DNA from: Streptomyces rubrogriseus
GTDB taxonomy: Bacteria > Actinomycetota > Actinomycetes > Streptomycetales > Streptomycetaceae
Direction of reading: 5' to 3'
DNA: 64,000 nt
Assembly (NCBI RefSeq): GCF_027947575.1
Contig: NZ_CP116256.1
Location: forward strand, 1,860,001-1,924,000
The notes below the pieces were generated by a model, which was given only the letters and a program-made list of their open reading frames with translations, was not told where the DNA came from and ran no database searches. Shown piece after piece: positions 52,649 through 61,338 of the stretch. Numbering within the stretch: the stretch's first letter is position 1; the number at the start of each line of letters is the position of its first letter. The translations under genes were made by a program, and so were the position numbers.

Positions 52649-53677
52649 ATGAAGGTCGGAGTACTGACCGGAGGCGGCGACTGCCCCGGGCTCAACGCCG
52701 TCATCCGGGCCGTCGTCCGCAAGGGCGTCCAGGAGTACGGCTACGACTTCACCGGCTTCCGGGACGGCTGGCGCGGCCCCCTGGAGGGCGACACCGTCCC
52801 GCTCGACATCCCGGCCGTCCGCGGCATCCTGCCCCGCGGCGGCACCGTCCTCGGCTCCTCCCGCACCAACCCGCTCAAGCAGCGGGACGGCATCCGGCGC
52901 ATCAAGGACAACCTCGCCGCACTCGGCGTCGAGGCCCTCATCACCATCGGCGGCGAGGACACCCTCGGCGTCGCCACCCGCCTCGCCGACGAGTACGGCG
53001 TGCCCTGCGTCGGCGTCCCCAAGACCATCGACAACGACCTGTCCGCCACCGACTACACCTTCGGCTTCGACACCGCCGTAGGCATCGCCACCGAGGCCAT
53101 CGACCGGCTGCACACCACCGCCGAGTCCCACATGCGCGTCCTGGTCGTCGAGGTCATGGGCCGGCACGCCGGCTGGATAGCCCTCCACTCGGGCCTGGCC
53201 GGCGGCGCCAACGTCATCCTCATCCCCGAGCAGCGCTTCGACGTCGAGCAGGTGTGCGCCTGGGTGACCTCCCGCTTCCGGGCCTCCTACGCCCCGATCG
53301 TGGTCGTCGCCGAGGGCGCGATGCCGCGCGACGGCGACATGGTGCTCAAGGACGAGTCGCTGGACTCCTACGGGCACGTCCGGCTGTCCGGGGTCGGCGA
53401 GTGGCTGGCCAAGCAGATCGAGAAGCGCACCGGCAACGAGGCCCGCACCACCGTCCTCGGCCACGTCCAGCGCGGCGGCACCCCCAGCGCCTTCGACCGC
53501 TGGCTCGCCACCCGCTTCGGACTGCACGCCGTCGACTGCGTGCACGACGGGGACTTCGGCAAGATGGTCGCGCTGCGCGGCACGGACATCGTCCGCGTCC
53601 CGATCGCCGAGGCCACGGCCCGCCTCAAGACCGTCGACCCGGCGCTGTACGAGGAGGTCGGCGTGTTCTTCGGCTGA
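52649..53677 (+). CDS. pfkA: 6-phosphofructokinase (actinobacterial type, D104/K125)
   Basis: This 342-residue phosphofructokinase of the actinobacterial clade makes fructose 1,6-bisphosphate. Motifs visible are GVLTGGGDCPGLNAVIR (residues 4-20), PKTIDNDL with catalytic Asp, MGRHAGWIAL and GHVQRGGTPSAFDR. The nucleotide-site residues equivalent to E. coli Gly104 and Gly124 are Asp (D104, GGED) and Lys (K125), a pair associated with pyrophosphate rather than ATP as phosphoryl donor. In S. coelicolor this position is pfkA1 (SCO2119). ATG 52649 lies 51 bases after macR with only a weak GGGG site. Confidence 0.93.
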   Translation: MKVGVLTGGGDCPGLNAVIRAVVRKGVQEYGYDFTGFRDGWRGPLEGDTVPLDIPAVRGILPRGGTVLGSSRTNPLKQRDGIRRIKDNLAALGVEALITIGGEDTLGVATRLADEYGVPCVGVPKTIDNDLSATDYTFGFDTAVGIATEAIDRLHTTAESHMRVLVVEVMGRHAGWIALHSGLAGGANVILIPEQRFDVEQVCAWVTSRFRASYAPIVVVAEGAMPRDGDMVLKDESLDSYGHVRLSGVGEWLAKQIEKRTGNEARTTVLGHVQRGGTPSAFDRWLATRFGLHAVDCVHDGDFGKMVALRGTDIVRVPIAEATARLKTVDPALYEEVGVFFG

Positions 53678-53760
53678 CGTCCGGCGGAACGGCCGCTGAC
53701 CGGCGACGGTGGGCCGAGGGTCGTATATTCGGCCCGGAGCCCACCACGACGGGAGCGGTC

Positions 53761-54756
53761 ATGGAGATCCTTGCCTTCGGCGTCCAGGCCGACGAGAAGC
53801 CCCTGATCGAGCGGGCCTTCCGGGACCACGGGGACGTCCGCTGCCTGGACGTCTTCCTCAACGAGGACACCGCCCCCATCGCGGCCGGCCACGAGATCGT
53901 CTCCACGTCCGTCAACGCCGACCTCGGCGCGGCCGTCCTGGAGATCCTCGCGGCCGACGGCACCCGGATGGTGGCCCAGCGCTCCACCGGCTTCAACAAC
54001 GTCGACCTGGACACCGCCGACCGGCTCGGCATGACCGTCGCCCGGGTGTCGTACTACTCGCCCCACTCGGTCGCCGAGTTCGCCTGGGCCCTCGCCATGG
54101 CCGTCAACCGGCGGATCGTGCGCGCCTCCATCCGCACCCGCGACTTCGACTTCCGGCTCGACGGACTGATGGGCCGGGACCTGCACGGCCGCACCGCCGG
54201 CGTCCTCGGCACCGGCAAGATCGGCGAGGCCTTCGCCCGGATCGCCCACGGCTTCGGCATGCGGCTGCTCGGCTGGGACGTCGCCGAGAACCCGGCCTGC
54301 GCCGAGCTGGGCATGCGCTACGTCCCGAAGGACGAGCTGCTGGCCCGCTCCGACCTGATCACCCTGCACGTCCCGCTGATGGCCGAGACCCGGCACCTGA
54401 TCGACGCGACCGCCCTGAAGGCGATGCGCGACGACGCCATCCTGATCAACTCCAGCCGCGGCGGCCTGATCGACACCGCGGCCCTGGTCGGTGAACTGCG
54501 CGCGGGCCGCTTCGCGGGCGTCGGCCTGGACGTGTACGAGGCGGAGGCGGGCCTGTTCTTCCTCGACAAGTCCCTGGAGGCCGTCGAGGATGACACCCTG
54601 GCCCGCCTCGTCACCTTCCCGAACGTCCTGGTCACCTCGCACCAGGCCTACTACACCGAGGACGCCGTCGGCCAGATCGTCGACACGACGGTGCGCAACG
54701 TCCTCGACTACCGGGAGGGCCGCCGCTCGGAGAACGTGCTCGTACCGCGCAGCTGA
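53761..54756 (+). CDS. D-isomer 2-hydroxyacid dehydrogenase (D-lactate dehydrogenase-like)
   Basis: This 331-residue NAD-dependent dehydrogenase resembles D-lactate dehydrogenase (LdhA). It has the Rossmann motif VLGTGKIGEAF (about 147-157), catalytic Arg in NSSRGGLIDT, Glu in the following segment and His in TSHQAYYT. It begins MEILAFGVQADEKP, typical of LdhA. It could reduce pyruvate or a related 2-oxoacid. ATG 53761 has GGGAG eight bases upstream. The last 49 bases overlap the convergent trpEG gene. Confidence 0.9.
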   Translation: MEILAFGVQADEKPLIERAFRDHGDVRCLDVFLNEDTAPIAAGHEIVSTSVNADLGAAVLEILAADGTRMVAQRSTGFNNVDLDTADRLGMTVARVSYYSPHSVAEFAWALAMAVNRRIVRASIRTRDFDFRLDGLMGRDLHGRTAGVLGTGKIGEAFARIAHGFGMRLLGWDVAENPACAELGMRYVPKDELLARSDLITLHVPLMAETRHLIDATALKAMRDDAILINSSRGGLIDTAALVGELRAGRFAGVGLDVYEAEAGLFFLDKSLEAVEDDTLARLVTFPNVLVTSHQAYYTEDAVGQIVDTTVRNVLDYREGRRSENVLVPRS

Positions 54757-56615
54757 CCGGCCAGCTCCCGCACGATCGCGGTGCCGTTCAGGGTCAGCAC
54801 CGACTCGGGGTGGAACTGGACGCCCGCGAAGCCCTCGCCCCGCAGCGCGTGCACCTCGCCGCCCGCCGAACGGCTCACCTGGACGCCGTGCGCGGCCAGT
54901 TCGGCGGCCGCCGCGTCGTCGCAGCGCGCGGTGAAGCTGTTGTAGAAACCGACCGTCTCCGGCCGCCCGAACAGGTCGATCTCCGTCTGCGCACCCTGGT
55001 ACGGCACCTCCTTGCGGACGATGTCCAGGCCCAGCTCCGCCGCGATCAGCTCGTGGCCGAGGCAGACGCCGAGGACGCCGTGCCGGTGCCCCGCGATCAC
55101 CTCGGCGGTCAGGGACCGCAGGAAGCGCATCTTCGGGTCGGCCGGGTCCGAGGGGTCACCGGGACCCGGCCCCAGCACCACCGGGCCGCCCTGGTGCCCG
55201 AGCACCGCCTCGCGCAGCCCCGGTTCGTCGTACCGCCGTACGCTCACCGCGAGCCCCGAGGAGCGCAGCACGTGCGCGAGCATCGCCGTGAAGGTGTCCT
55301 CCGCGTCGACGACCAGGGCGTGCCCGGACAGTTCGGCCGACGGCTCCTGCATCCGCAGCCAGAACGGGGCCAGCGAGGCGCGGCGCCCGTCCAGCGCGGC
55401 CCGCACCCGGGGGTCGTCGGCCAGCCGCGGACGCCCGGCCTCCGTACGCGGCCGGGACGGGCGTACGCCCAGCGCCGCCAGCACGCCTACCGCCTTGGCG
55501 TGGGTCTCGGCGACCTCGCCCGCCGGGTCCGAGCCGCGCACCAGCGTGGCGCCGACCGGCACCCGCAGCCGCCCGTCGGCGTCGATGTCGGCGGTGCGGA
55601 TCAGGATGGGGGAGTCCAGGGTCTGGGGTCCGGCCGCCGCGTCGGGCCCGTCCCCCGGGTCCCGGCCGAGCAGCGCCAGCGCGCCCGCGTAGTAGCCCCG
55701 CCCGCCGGCCTCGTGCCGCTCGATCACCCGGCAGGCGTTCTGCACCGGCGAGCCGGTGACCGTCGCCGCGAACATGGTCTCCCGCAGCACCTCCCGCGCG
55801 TCCAGGGAGGACTTGCCGCGCAGCTCGTACTCGGTGTGCGCGAGGTGCGCCATCTCCTTGAGCCGCGGGCCGACCACCACCCCGCCCATGTCGCCGACCG
55901 TGCACATCATCTTCAGTTCCTCGTCGACGACCATCGACAGCTCCTCGATCTCCTTGCCGTCGGCCAGGAAGTCGAGCAGGTGCTCGGGCGTCGGCCCCTC
56001 GGCGGGGTAGCGGTACGTGCCGCTGATCGGGTTCATGACGACCGTGCCCCCGGACATCCGCACGTGCACCTCCGGGCTGGCCCCCACCAGCGTGCGGTCC
56101 CCGGTGTGCACGACGAACGTCCAGTACGCGCCCCGCTCGCCCTCCAGGAGCCGCCGGAACAGCGCCAGCGCGTCGGCCCGCCCGAACCCGGGGATCCGCC
56201 CCTCGTACGTCCGCCGGATCACGAAGTTGGCGCCCTCGCCGCGTCCGATCTCCTCGTCGAGCACCCGGCCGACGGTCCGCGCGTACTCCTCGTCGCCGAC
56301 GTCGAAGCCGCCGCCCTCGACCCTCACCTCGTGCGCGGGCAGCTGCGCCAGCGCCTCGCCGAGCGGGATGTCGTGGCGCTCCTCGGGGGTGAGCATCAGC
56401 AGGGGGGTGCCGTCGTCGCGGACGTCGAAGCCGCGCTCGCGGATCTGCCGGAACGGGACGAGCGCCAGCCCCTCGTCGGGCAGGTCGGCGAGTCTGCCGT
56501 GCTCGGTGACCGGGCCGAGCAGCAGTTCCACGACGTCGTGGTCGCGGCCGGGCGCGCGGCGGCGCAGCAGGGCGAAGGGGCGGGTATCGGTCAGGAGGCT
56601 GTCGAGCGGTGTCAT
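54708..56615 (-). CDS. trpEG: Fused anthranilate synthase (TrpE-TrpG)
   Basis: This 635-residue fusion has an N-terminal chorismate-binding TrpE domain (about 1-430: GVGASPEVHV-like segment LVGASPEVHVRMSGG, MNPISGTYRYP, ELRGKSSLDAREV) and a C-terminal type 1 glutamine amidotransferase domain (about 455-620) with nucleophile C518 in GVCLGHELIAAE and His in GVQFHPES. It converts chorismate and glutamine to anthranilate. ATG 56615 has GAAGGAA about ten bases upstream. A Trp-rich leader peptide and attenuator precede it, so it belongs to tryptophan supply rather than phenazine-type synthesis. It overlaps the convergent dehydrogenase gene by 49 bases. Confidence 0.92.
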   Translation of the reverse strand: MTPLDSLLTDTRPFALLRRRAPGRDHDVVELLLGPVTEHGRLADLPDEGLALVPFRQIRERGFDVRDDGTPLLMLTPEERHDIPLGEALAQLPAHEVRVEGGGFDVGDEEYARTVGRVLDEEIGRGEGANFVIRRTYEGRIPGFGRADALALFRRLLEGERGAYWTFVVHTGDRTLVGASPEVHVRMSGGTVVMNPISGTYRYPAEGPTPEHLLDFLADGKEIEELSMVVDEELKMMCTVGDMGGVVVGPRLKEMAHLAHTEYELRGKSSLDAREVLRETMFAATVTGSPVQNACRVIERHEAGGRGYYAGALALLGRDPGDGPDAAAGPQTLDSPILIRTADIDADGRLRVPVGATLVRGSDPAGEVAETHAKAVGVLAALGVRPSRPRTEAGRPRLADDPRVRAALDGRRASLAPFWLRMQEPSAELSGHALVVDAEDTFTAMLAHVLRSSGLAVSVRRYDEPGLREAVLGHQGGPVVLGPGPGDPSDPADPKMRFLRSLTAEVIAGHRHGVLGVCLGHELIAAELGLDIVRKEVPYQGAQTEIDLFGRPETVGFYNSFTARCDDAAAAELAAHGVQVSRSAGGEVHALRGEGFAGVQFHPESVLTLNGTAIVRELAGQLRGTSTFSERRPSR

Positions 56616-56673
56616 GGGTCCGGTTCCTTCTCGGTTCGTCGGTGAGGAGGAACGGACCCGGGCTCGGAAACAC

Positions 56674-56700
56674 CGAAGGCCGCCCCTCGGGCGGCCTTCG
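56674..56700 (-). terminator. Trp attenuator terminator hairpin
   Basis: A perfect 12-bp stem CGAAGGCCGCCC / GGGCGGCCTTCG with three-base loop lies between the leader peptide stop and trpEG. In the transcribed (minus) direction it is followed by GTGTTTCC, a short T-run. The 5' arm can instead pair with GGCGGCC inside the leader coding region (56728-56734), giving the antiterminator. Confidence 0.88.
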
Positions 56701-56721
56701 CGAGTCTGGAGTCGCGCGCAG

Positions 56722-56778
56722 TCAGTGGGCCGCCGGGTGAGCGGTCCACCACCAGTTCTGGGTCGAGTGCGCGAACAT
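56722..56778 (-). CDS. trpL: Trp operon leader peptide (18 aa, three consecutive Trp)
   Basis: Reading leftward from ATG 56778 gives MFAHSTQNWWWTAHPAAH followed by TGA, with Trp-Trp-Trp at positions 9-11. This is a classical transcription-attenuation leader peptide. Ribosome stalling at the Trp codons when tryptophan is scarce would leave the GGCGGCC segment (56728-56734) free to pair with the terminator's first arm and let transcription continue into trpEG. An attenuator of this kind is known for an anthranilate synthase gene in Streptomyces venezuelae. A -10-like TAGGGT (56786-56791) lies seven bases before the ATG, so the leader peptide itself is probably translated from a leaderless mRNA. 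Confidence 0.92.
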   Translation of the reverse strand: MFAHSTQNWWWTAHPAAH

Positions 56779-56785
56779 GCCGACG

Positions 56786-56791
56786 ACCCTA
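56786..56791 (-). promoter_or_regulatory. -10 element of the trpL-trpEG promoter
   Basis: On the minus strand TAGGGT occupies these positions, seven bases from the trpL ATG. No clear -35 is present in the very GC-rich stretch upstream (56800-56820). Confidence 0.45.
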
Positions 56792-56865
56792 GCGCATGCG
56801 CGCGCGGCGCCGCGGCACATCCCGCGATGCGGGACGACCGCGACGCCGCGGACGGTGCGCCGGAT

Positions 56866-56884
56866 CGCCGGTGGATCACCGGCG
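56866..56884 (-). terminator. Hairpin after the amidase gene
   Basis: Perfect stem CGCCGGTG (56866-56873), loop GAT, CACCGGCG (56877-56884), starting seven bases past the amidase stop. A second small hairpin CCCGC GAT GCGGG lies at 56821-56833. Together they probably end the amidase transcript before the trpL promoter. Confidence 0.65.
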
Positions 56885-56890
56885 GAGGCC

Positions 56891-59722
56891 TCAGATGATC
56901 AGGCCGTACGTGTTCCAGCCGCTGCCGATCGTGGTGCGGCGCTTGAACGGCGCCGAGGCGCTGCCGGTGCCCTCGTAGAAATAGAGCACGCCGTTCTTGT
57001 CACGGCCGACGAGGTCGGGCCTGCCGTCCCGGTTCAGGTCGCTGGGGCCGCGCAGCACGTTGTACGTGTTCCAGCCGCTGCCGATGCTGGTGCGGCGCTC
57101 GTACGGGGACGCCGCGTTGGCCTTGCCCTTGTAGAGCCACAGGACACCGTTCTTGTCGCGGGCGACCAGGTCGGGCCTGCCGTCGCCGGTGAGGTCGCCG
57201 GTGTCGGTCAGCGCGTTGTACGTGTTCCAGCCGCTGCCGATGGGGGACTTGGTCCGGAAGGGGGCGGAGGCGCTGCCGGTGCCCTGGTAGAGCCAGAGCC
57301 CGCCGCTCTTGTCGCGGGCGATCAGGTCCGGCTTGCCGTCACCGGTGATGTCCCGGGCGCCGGTGATCACGTCGTAGACGGACCAGCCGCCGCCGACCCT
57401 GGTGCGGCGCTCGAACGGCGCGGACGGGTTGCCGCTGCCCTTGTAGTACCAGAGCACACCGCTCTTGTCGCGGGCCACCATGTCGCCGGTGCCGTCGGCG
57501 CGCAGCGCCGTCAGCGTCGTCACCACGTTGTAGGCGTCCCAGCCGCCGCCGACGCGGAAGCGGCCGAAGAACGGTGAGGAGGCGCTGCCGGTGCCCTGGT
57601 ACTGCCACAGCACGCCCGACGCGTCCCGGCCGAGGATGTTGTACCGGTCGGTGCCGGGGTCGGGCGCGGTGCCCTTGACCAGCTGGACGTCGGCCGCGCG
57701 GACGTAGCCGATGCGGTGGTTGAAGCGGATCGGGTAGTACGAGGTGTCGCCCACGACCACCGTGCGCGAACCCTCGCCCGAACCGTCGATGTTGCCGCTG
57801 TTGTAGTAGGAGCCCTTCATGGCGCCGCCGGCCAGGGCGTACTTCTGCCCGGCGAGGACGCCGTACTTGGTCAGCGACTCGTTGTTCCTGCTCTGGACCG
57901 GCACGCCGGTGCCGGCGTACGCGCCGTCCTCGGGGTAGGCGCGTCCGTACACCGGGACCGAGCCGGCTCCCGCCTTGGCCGTGACCACGTCCGGGGTGCC
58001 GGCGGCGGTGGCGAAGCCGCCGTCGCGGTTGTAGAACCAGGCCTTCTTGCCGCCGTACCAGATGGCCGTCCAGTCCCGCCGTGCCTCGGCGACCACGTAC
58101 TCGCCGCCGGCCAGGACCTTGTTGCCCCAGTTCCAGCCCTCTGTCCAGGTCTGGCTGCCCAGGTACGGGTCGGTGAGCGTGGCCGATCCGGTGGACGGAG
58201 AGCTGTAGAGGTAGGTGAAGTTCGCGGGCTGCGCGGGGACCGAGGAGCCCCCGTTGGTGATCTTCGGCTGGTTCGCCGTGGTGAACGGCGGGACGACGCG
58301 GATCACCTGTCCGGCCTTGTACGGGCCGCCCGCGCCACCGGCGCCGGTGGGCGCGCCCAGCAGGCCCATGTAGTGGTTCCAGTCCCAGAAGGGGCCCGGG
58401 TCCCAGTGCTGGGACTTCACGTTGCCGTCCAGGACGCCCGGGACCTCGTCGTGGCCCAGGATGTGCTCACGGTCCAGCGGGATGTCGTACTTGCCGGCCA
58501 GGTACTTCACCAGCGCGGCCGAGGACTCGTACTGCGGCTCGGTGTACCAGCTGCCGTTCTTGATCGCGTAACCCTCGTGCTCGATGCCGACCGAGTGCAT
58601 GTTGAGGGTCTTGTTGGCCGCGTGCCAGGCCTCGTTCTTCGTCTCGACCATCTGGGTGACCAGACCGTCGGAGGCGCGGATCAGGTAGTGGGCGCTGGCG
58701 TACGACAGGGAGTTCTGGAAGACGCCGAGCGCGCTGCTGTAGCTGCCCTCGGTGTCGTGGATCACGATCGAGGTGATCTCGTGGCCGGCCGTGGGGCGGC
58801 TCGCGACGTTGTAGTTGCCCCAGTCGTCGATGCCGCCGTTCTGCTTGTAGGCGGCGGGACGGAAGTCGCAGTTCAGGCCGGACGGGCACTCGGGGGCCGG
58901 GGCGGCGGAGGCCGCGGCCAGCTCCAGGTCCGTCGTCTTCTTCGGCTTCACCGCCGGGTCGGCCGGCAGGGTGAGGGCCTGGCCGTCCGCGGTGACGCGC
59001 TGCTCACCGGTCTTGATCGACTCGAACACGCGCTGCGCGAAGAGCTGCGCGCCCTTGGTGTCCGGGGCCTGGCTGGCGCGGGCCACGGCCGGGTACCAGG
59101 CGCCGGGGTCCTCGGGCAGCGAGCCGGTGGCGTCCTTCTGGTACTGCGCCAGCAGTGCGGCGCCCGCCCGGATGCTCTCGCCGGTGTCGCTCTGCACCTT
59201 CTCGGCGGAGGCGTCGATGAGGCCGGCCGCCTCGTCCAGGGTGTGCAGCCGCGGGTCGTCGGTGTCGACGGGCTCCTCGTCGAGGCTCTCGAGCGCCTTG
59301 TCGGCGTCGAAGTGCTTCTCGACGACCGGGTCGCCGCTGCGGTTCATGTGCTCGAGCCGGTGCTCGCGCTCCTCGGCGGCGCCGTCGTTCTCCAGGATGT
59401 CCGCGTCGACGTCGGTGAGCCCCATGACGTTGTACGCGCCGGTGGTGCTCGGCAGCCCGTCGTGGTCCTCCCAGCGCGTCTGCCGGTACGAGACCGCCAT
59501 CAGCACGCTCTGCGGAACGTCGAACTCCTCGGCGGCCTGCTCGAACTCGCTCTGCAGCCGGGCCCCGGCGGGCGCGGCCGCGGCCTGGTCGGTGTCCAGG
59601 CCGAGGAGGCCCGGCGAGGCCAGGGCCAGGGTGCCCGTCGTGGCGGCCACGACCACCGCCGAGGCGACGCCGTAGACGAGCAGTCTCTTCTTGTTGCGGT
59701 TTCTTCGGTGCTCCGCGCTCAA
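56891..59722 (-). CDS. Secreted N-acetylmuramoyl-L-alanine amidase with SH3-like and FG-GAP/propeller repeats
   Basis: This 943-residue exported protein starts at a TTG (59720-59722) with an N-terminal basic patch and hydrophobic signal (about 13-36). An N-terminal helical lysozyme-like region (about 50-235) is followed by an amidase_2/PGRP domain (about 300-450) with zinc histidines in VIHDTEG (H322), EHEGY and QHWDPGPFW. Next come SH3-like or beta-rich segments (about 460-680) and five tandem repeats of about 50 residues (about 690-943) containing VARDKSGVLWLY and IGSGWNTY motifs, resembling a lectin-type or FG-GAP beta-propeller. It should cleave cell-wall peptide links, with the repeats providing binding. 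Confidence 0.93.
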   Translation of the reverse strand: MSAEHRRNRNKKRLLVYGVASAVVVAATTGTLALASPGLLGLDTDQAAAAPAGARLQSEFEQAAEEFDVPQSVLMAVSYRQTRWEDHDGLPSTTGAYNVMGLTDVDADILENDGAAEEREHRLEHMNRSGDPVVEKHFDADKALESLDEEPVDTDDPRLHTLDEAAGLIDASAEKVQSDTGESIRAGAALLAQYQKDATGSLPEDPGAWYPAVARASQAPDTKGAQLFAQRVFESIKTGEQRVTADGQALTLPADPAVKPKKTTDLELAAASAAPAPECPSGLNCDFRPAAYKQNGGIDDWGNYNVASRPTAGHEITSIVIHDTEGSYSSALGVFQNSLSYASAHYLIRASDGLVTQMVETKNEAWHAANKTLNMHSVGIEHEGYAIKNGSWYTEPQYESSAALVKYLAGKYDIPLDREHILGHDEVPGVLDGNVKSQHWDPGPFWDWNHYMGLLGAPTGAGGAGGPYKAGQVIRVVPPFTTANQPKITNGGSSVPAQPANFTYLYSSPSTGSATLTDPYLGSQTWTEGWNWGNKVLAGGEYVVAEARRDWTAIWYGGKKAWFYNRDGGFATAAGTPDVVTAKAGAGSVPVYGRAYPEDGAYAGTGVPVQSRNNESLTKYGVLAGQKYALAGGAMKGSYYNSGNIDGSGEGSRTVVVGDTSYYPIRFNHRIGYVRAADVQLVKGTAPDPGTDRYNILGRDASGVLWQYQGTGSASSPFFGRFRVGGGWDAYNVVTTLTALRADGTGDMVARDKSGVLWYYKGSGNPSAPFERRTRVGGGWSVYDVITGARDITGDGKPDLIARDKSGGLWLYQGTGSASAPFRTKSPIGSGWNTYNALTDTGDLTGDGRPDLVARDKNGVLWLYKGKANAASPYERRTSIGSGWNTYNVLRGPSDLNRDGRPDLVGRDKNGVLYFYEGTGSASAPFKRRTTIGSGWNTYGLII

Positions 59723-59892
59723 AACCCCACCCCGGTGTGCGCTCGATATGAATATGTCCGCGAGTTGGCTGTGACGCGAACTCGGAAGGCGCGTGAGGTT
59801 ACCAATCCGGTCGAGGTGGTCCGCGCAGGGGGTCTCGTCTCACCTGTCGAGCCGCACGAAGGCCGCGTGGCGCGACCCCGTAGTGTTGAGGC

Positions 59893-61245
59893 GTGACCGT
59901 GAACGCTAAGACCAGCCCGAGCGCTGGCAACACCTGGCGAGACCTGCCCGCGGCGCAGCAGCCCGAGTACCCCGACACCGAGGCTCTGCGCGCAGTGATC
60001 GCGGACCTCGAGTCGTATCCGCCGCTCGTCTTCGCGGGCGAGTGCGACCAGCTGCGCGCCCGGATGGCGGCCGTCGCCAAGGGAGAGGCGTTCCTCCTCC
60101 AGGGTGGCGACTGTGCCGAGGCCTTCGACGCGGTGTCCGCGGACCACATCCGCAACAAACTCAAGACCCTCCTCCAGATGGGCGCCGTCCTCACCTACGC
60201 CGCGTCCGTGCCCGTGGTGAAGGTCGGCCGGATCGCCGGGCAGTACTCCAAGCCCCGTTCCAAGCCGACCGAGACCCGCGACGGCGTGACGCTGCCGACC
60301 TACCGCGGCGACTCCGTCAACGGCTTCGACTTCACCGAGGCGGCCCGGATCCCGGACCCCGAGCGGCTCAAGCGCATGTACCACGCCTCGGCGTCCACGC
60401 TGAACCTGGTGCGCGCCTTCACCACCGGCGGCTACGCCGACCTGCGCCAGGTGCACGCCTGGAACCAGGACTTCGTGAAGTCCTCCCCCTCCGGCCAGCG
60501 CTACGAGCAGCTCGCCCGGGAGATCGACAACGCGCTGAACTTCATGCGGGCCTGCGGGACGGACCCGGCCGAGTTCCAGACCGTCGAGTTCTTCTCCTCG
60601 CACGAGGCGCTGCTGCTCGACTACGAGTCGGCCCTCACCCGCGTCGACTCGCGCACCGGGCAGCTGTACGACGTCTCCGGCCACATGGTGTGGATCGGTG
60701 AGCGCACCCGGCAGCTGGACCACGCGCACATCGAGTTCGCCTCGCGGATCCGCAACCCGATCGGCATCAAGCTCGGCCCGACGACGACGGCCGAGGAGGC
60801 GCTGCAGTACATCGAGCGGCTGGACCCGGAGCGCGAGCCCGGGCGGCTGACCTTCATCGTCCGGATGGGCGCGGACAAGATCCGCGACAAGCTCCCGGAG
60901 CTGGTGGAGAAGGTCACCGCCTCCGGCGCCACCGTCGCCTGGATCACCGACCCGATGCACGGCAACACCTACGAGGCGGCCTCCGGTCACAAGACCCGCC
61001 GCTTCGACGACGTGCTCGACGAGGTCAAGGGCTTCTTCGAGGTGCACAAGTCGCTCGGCACCCACCCGGGCGGCATCCACGTGGAGCTGACCGGCGACGA
61101 CGTCACCGAGTGCGTGGGCGGCGGCGACGAGATCTTCGTCGACGACCTGCACCAGCGCTACGAGACGGCCTGCGACCCGCGGCTCAACCGCAGTCAGTCG
61201 CTCGACCTGGCGTTCCTGGTGGCGGAGATGTACCGGGACCAGTGA
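59893..61245 (+). CDS. aroH: DAHP synthase, class II (first step of shikimate pathway)
   Basis: This 450-residue class II 3-deoxy-D-arabino-heptulosonate 7-phosphate synthase condenses PEP and erythrose 4-phosphate. It has metal-binding Cys in LLQGGDCAEAFD, the VGRIAGQYSKPRS substrate motif, FFSSHEAL, RMGADKIRDKL and DPMHGNTYE, as in M. tuberculosis AroG. GTG 59893 follows TAGTGT (59880-59885) by seven bases and has no useful ribosome site, suggesting a leaderless mRNA. It supplies the pathway leading to TrpEG and TrpD in the same window. The symbol could also be given as aroF/aroG. Confidence 0.95.
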   Translation: MTVNAKTSPSAGNTWRDLPAAQQPEYPDTEALRAVIADLESYPPLVFAGECDQLRARMAAVAKGEAFLLQGGDCAEAFDAVSADHIRNKLKTLLQMGAVLTYAASVPVVKVGRIAGQYSKPRSKPTETRDGVTLPTYRGDSVNGFDFTEAARIPDPERLKRMYHASASTLNLVRAFTTGGYADLRQVHAWNQDFVKSSPSGQRYEQLAREIDNALNFMRACGTDPAEFQTVEFFSSHEALLLDYESALTRVDSRTGQLYDVSGHMVWIGERTRQLDHAHIEFASRIRNPIGIKLGPTTTAEEALQYIERLDPEREPGRLTFIVRMGADKIRDKLPELVEKVTASGATVAWITDPMHGNTYEAASGHKTRRFDDVLDEVKGFFEVHKSLGTHPGGIHVELTGDDVTECVGGGDEIFVDDLHQRYETACDPRLNRSQSLDLAFLVAEMYRDQ

Positions 61246-61274
61246 CGGTCCGCCCCCGGGCGGGCGGGTGAAAT

Positions 61275-61304
61275 GGGGCGCGGGTCACACGGGATCCGCG
61301 CCCC
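61275..61304 (+). terminator. Terminator after DAHP synthase
   Basis: GGGGCGCGG (61275-61283) pairs with CCGCGCCCC (61296-61304), nine bases each, 30 bases past the stop and upstream of the iron box. Confidence 0.75.
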
Positions 61305-61338
61305 TCGCACTTTTGCCGGCCTTGCGCGATGGGTAAGG

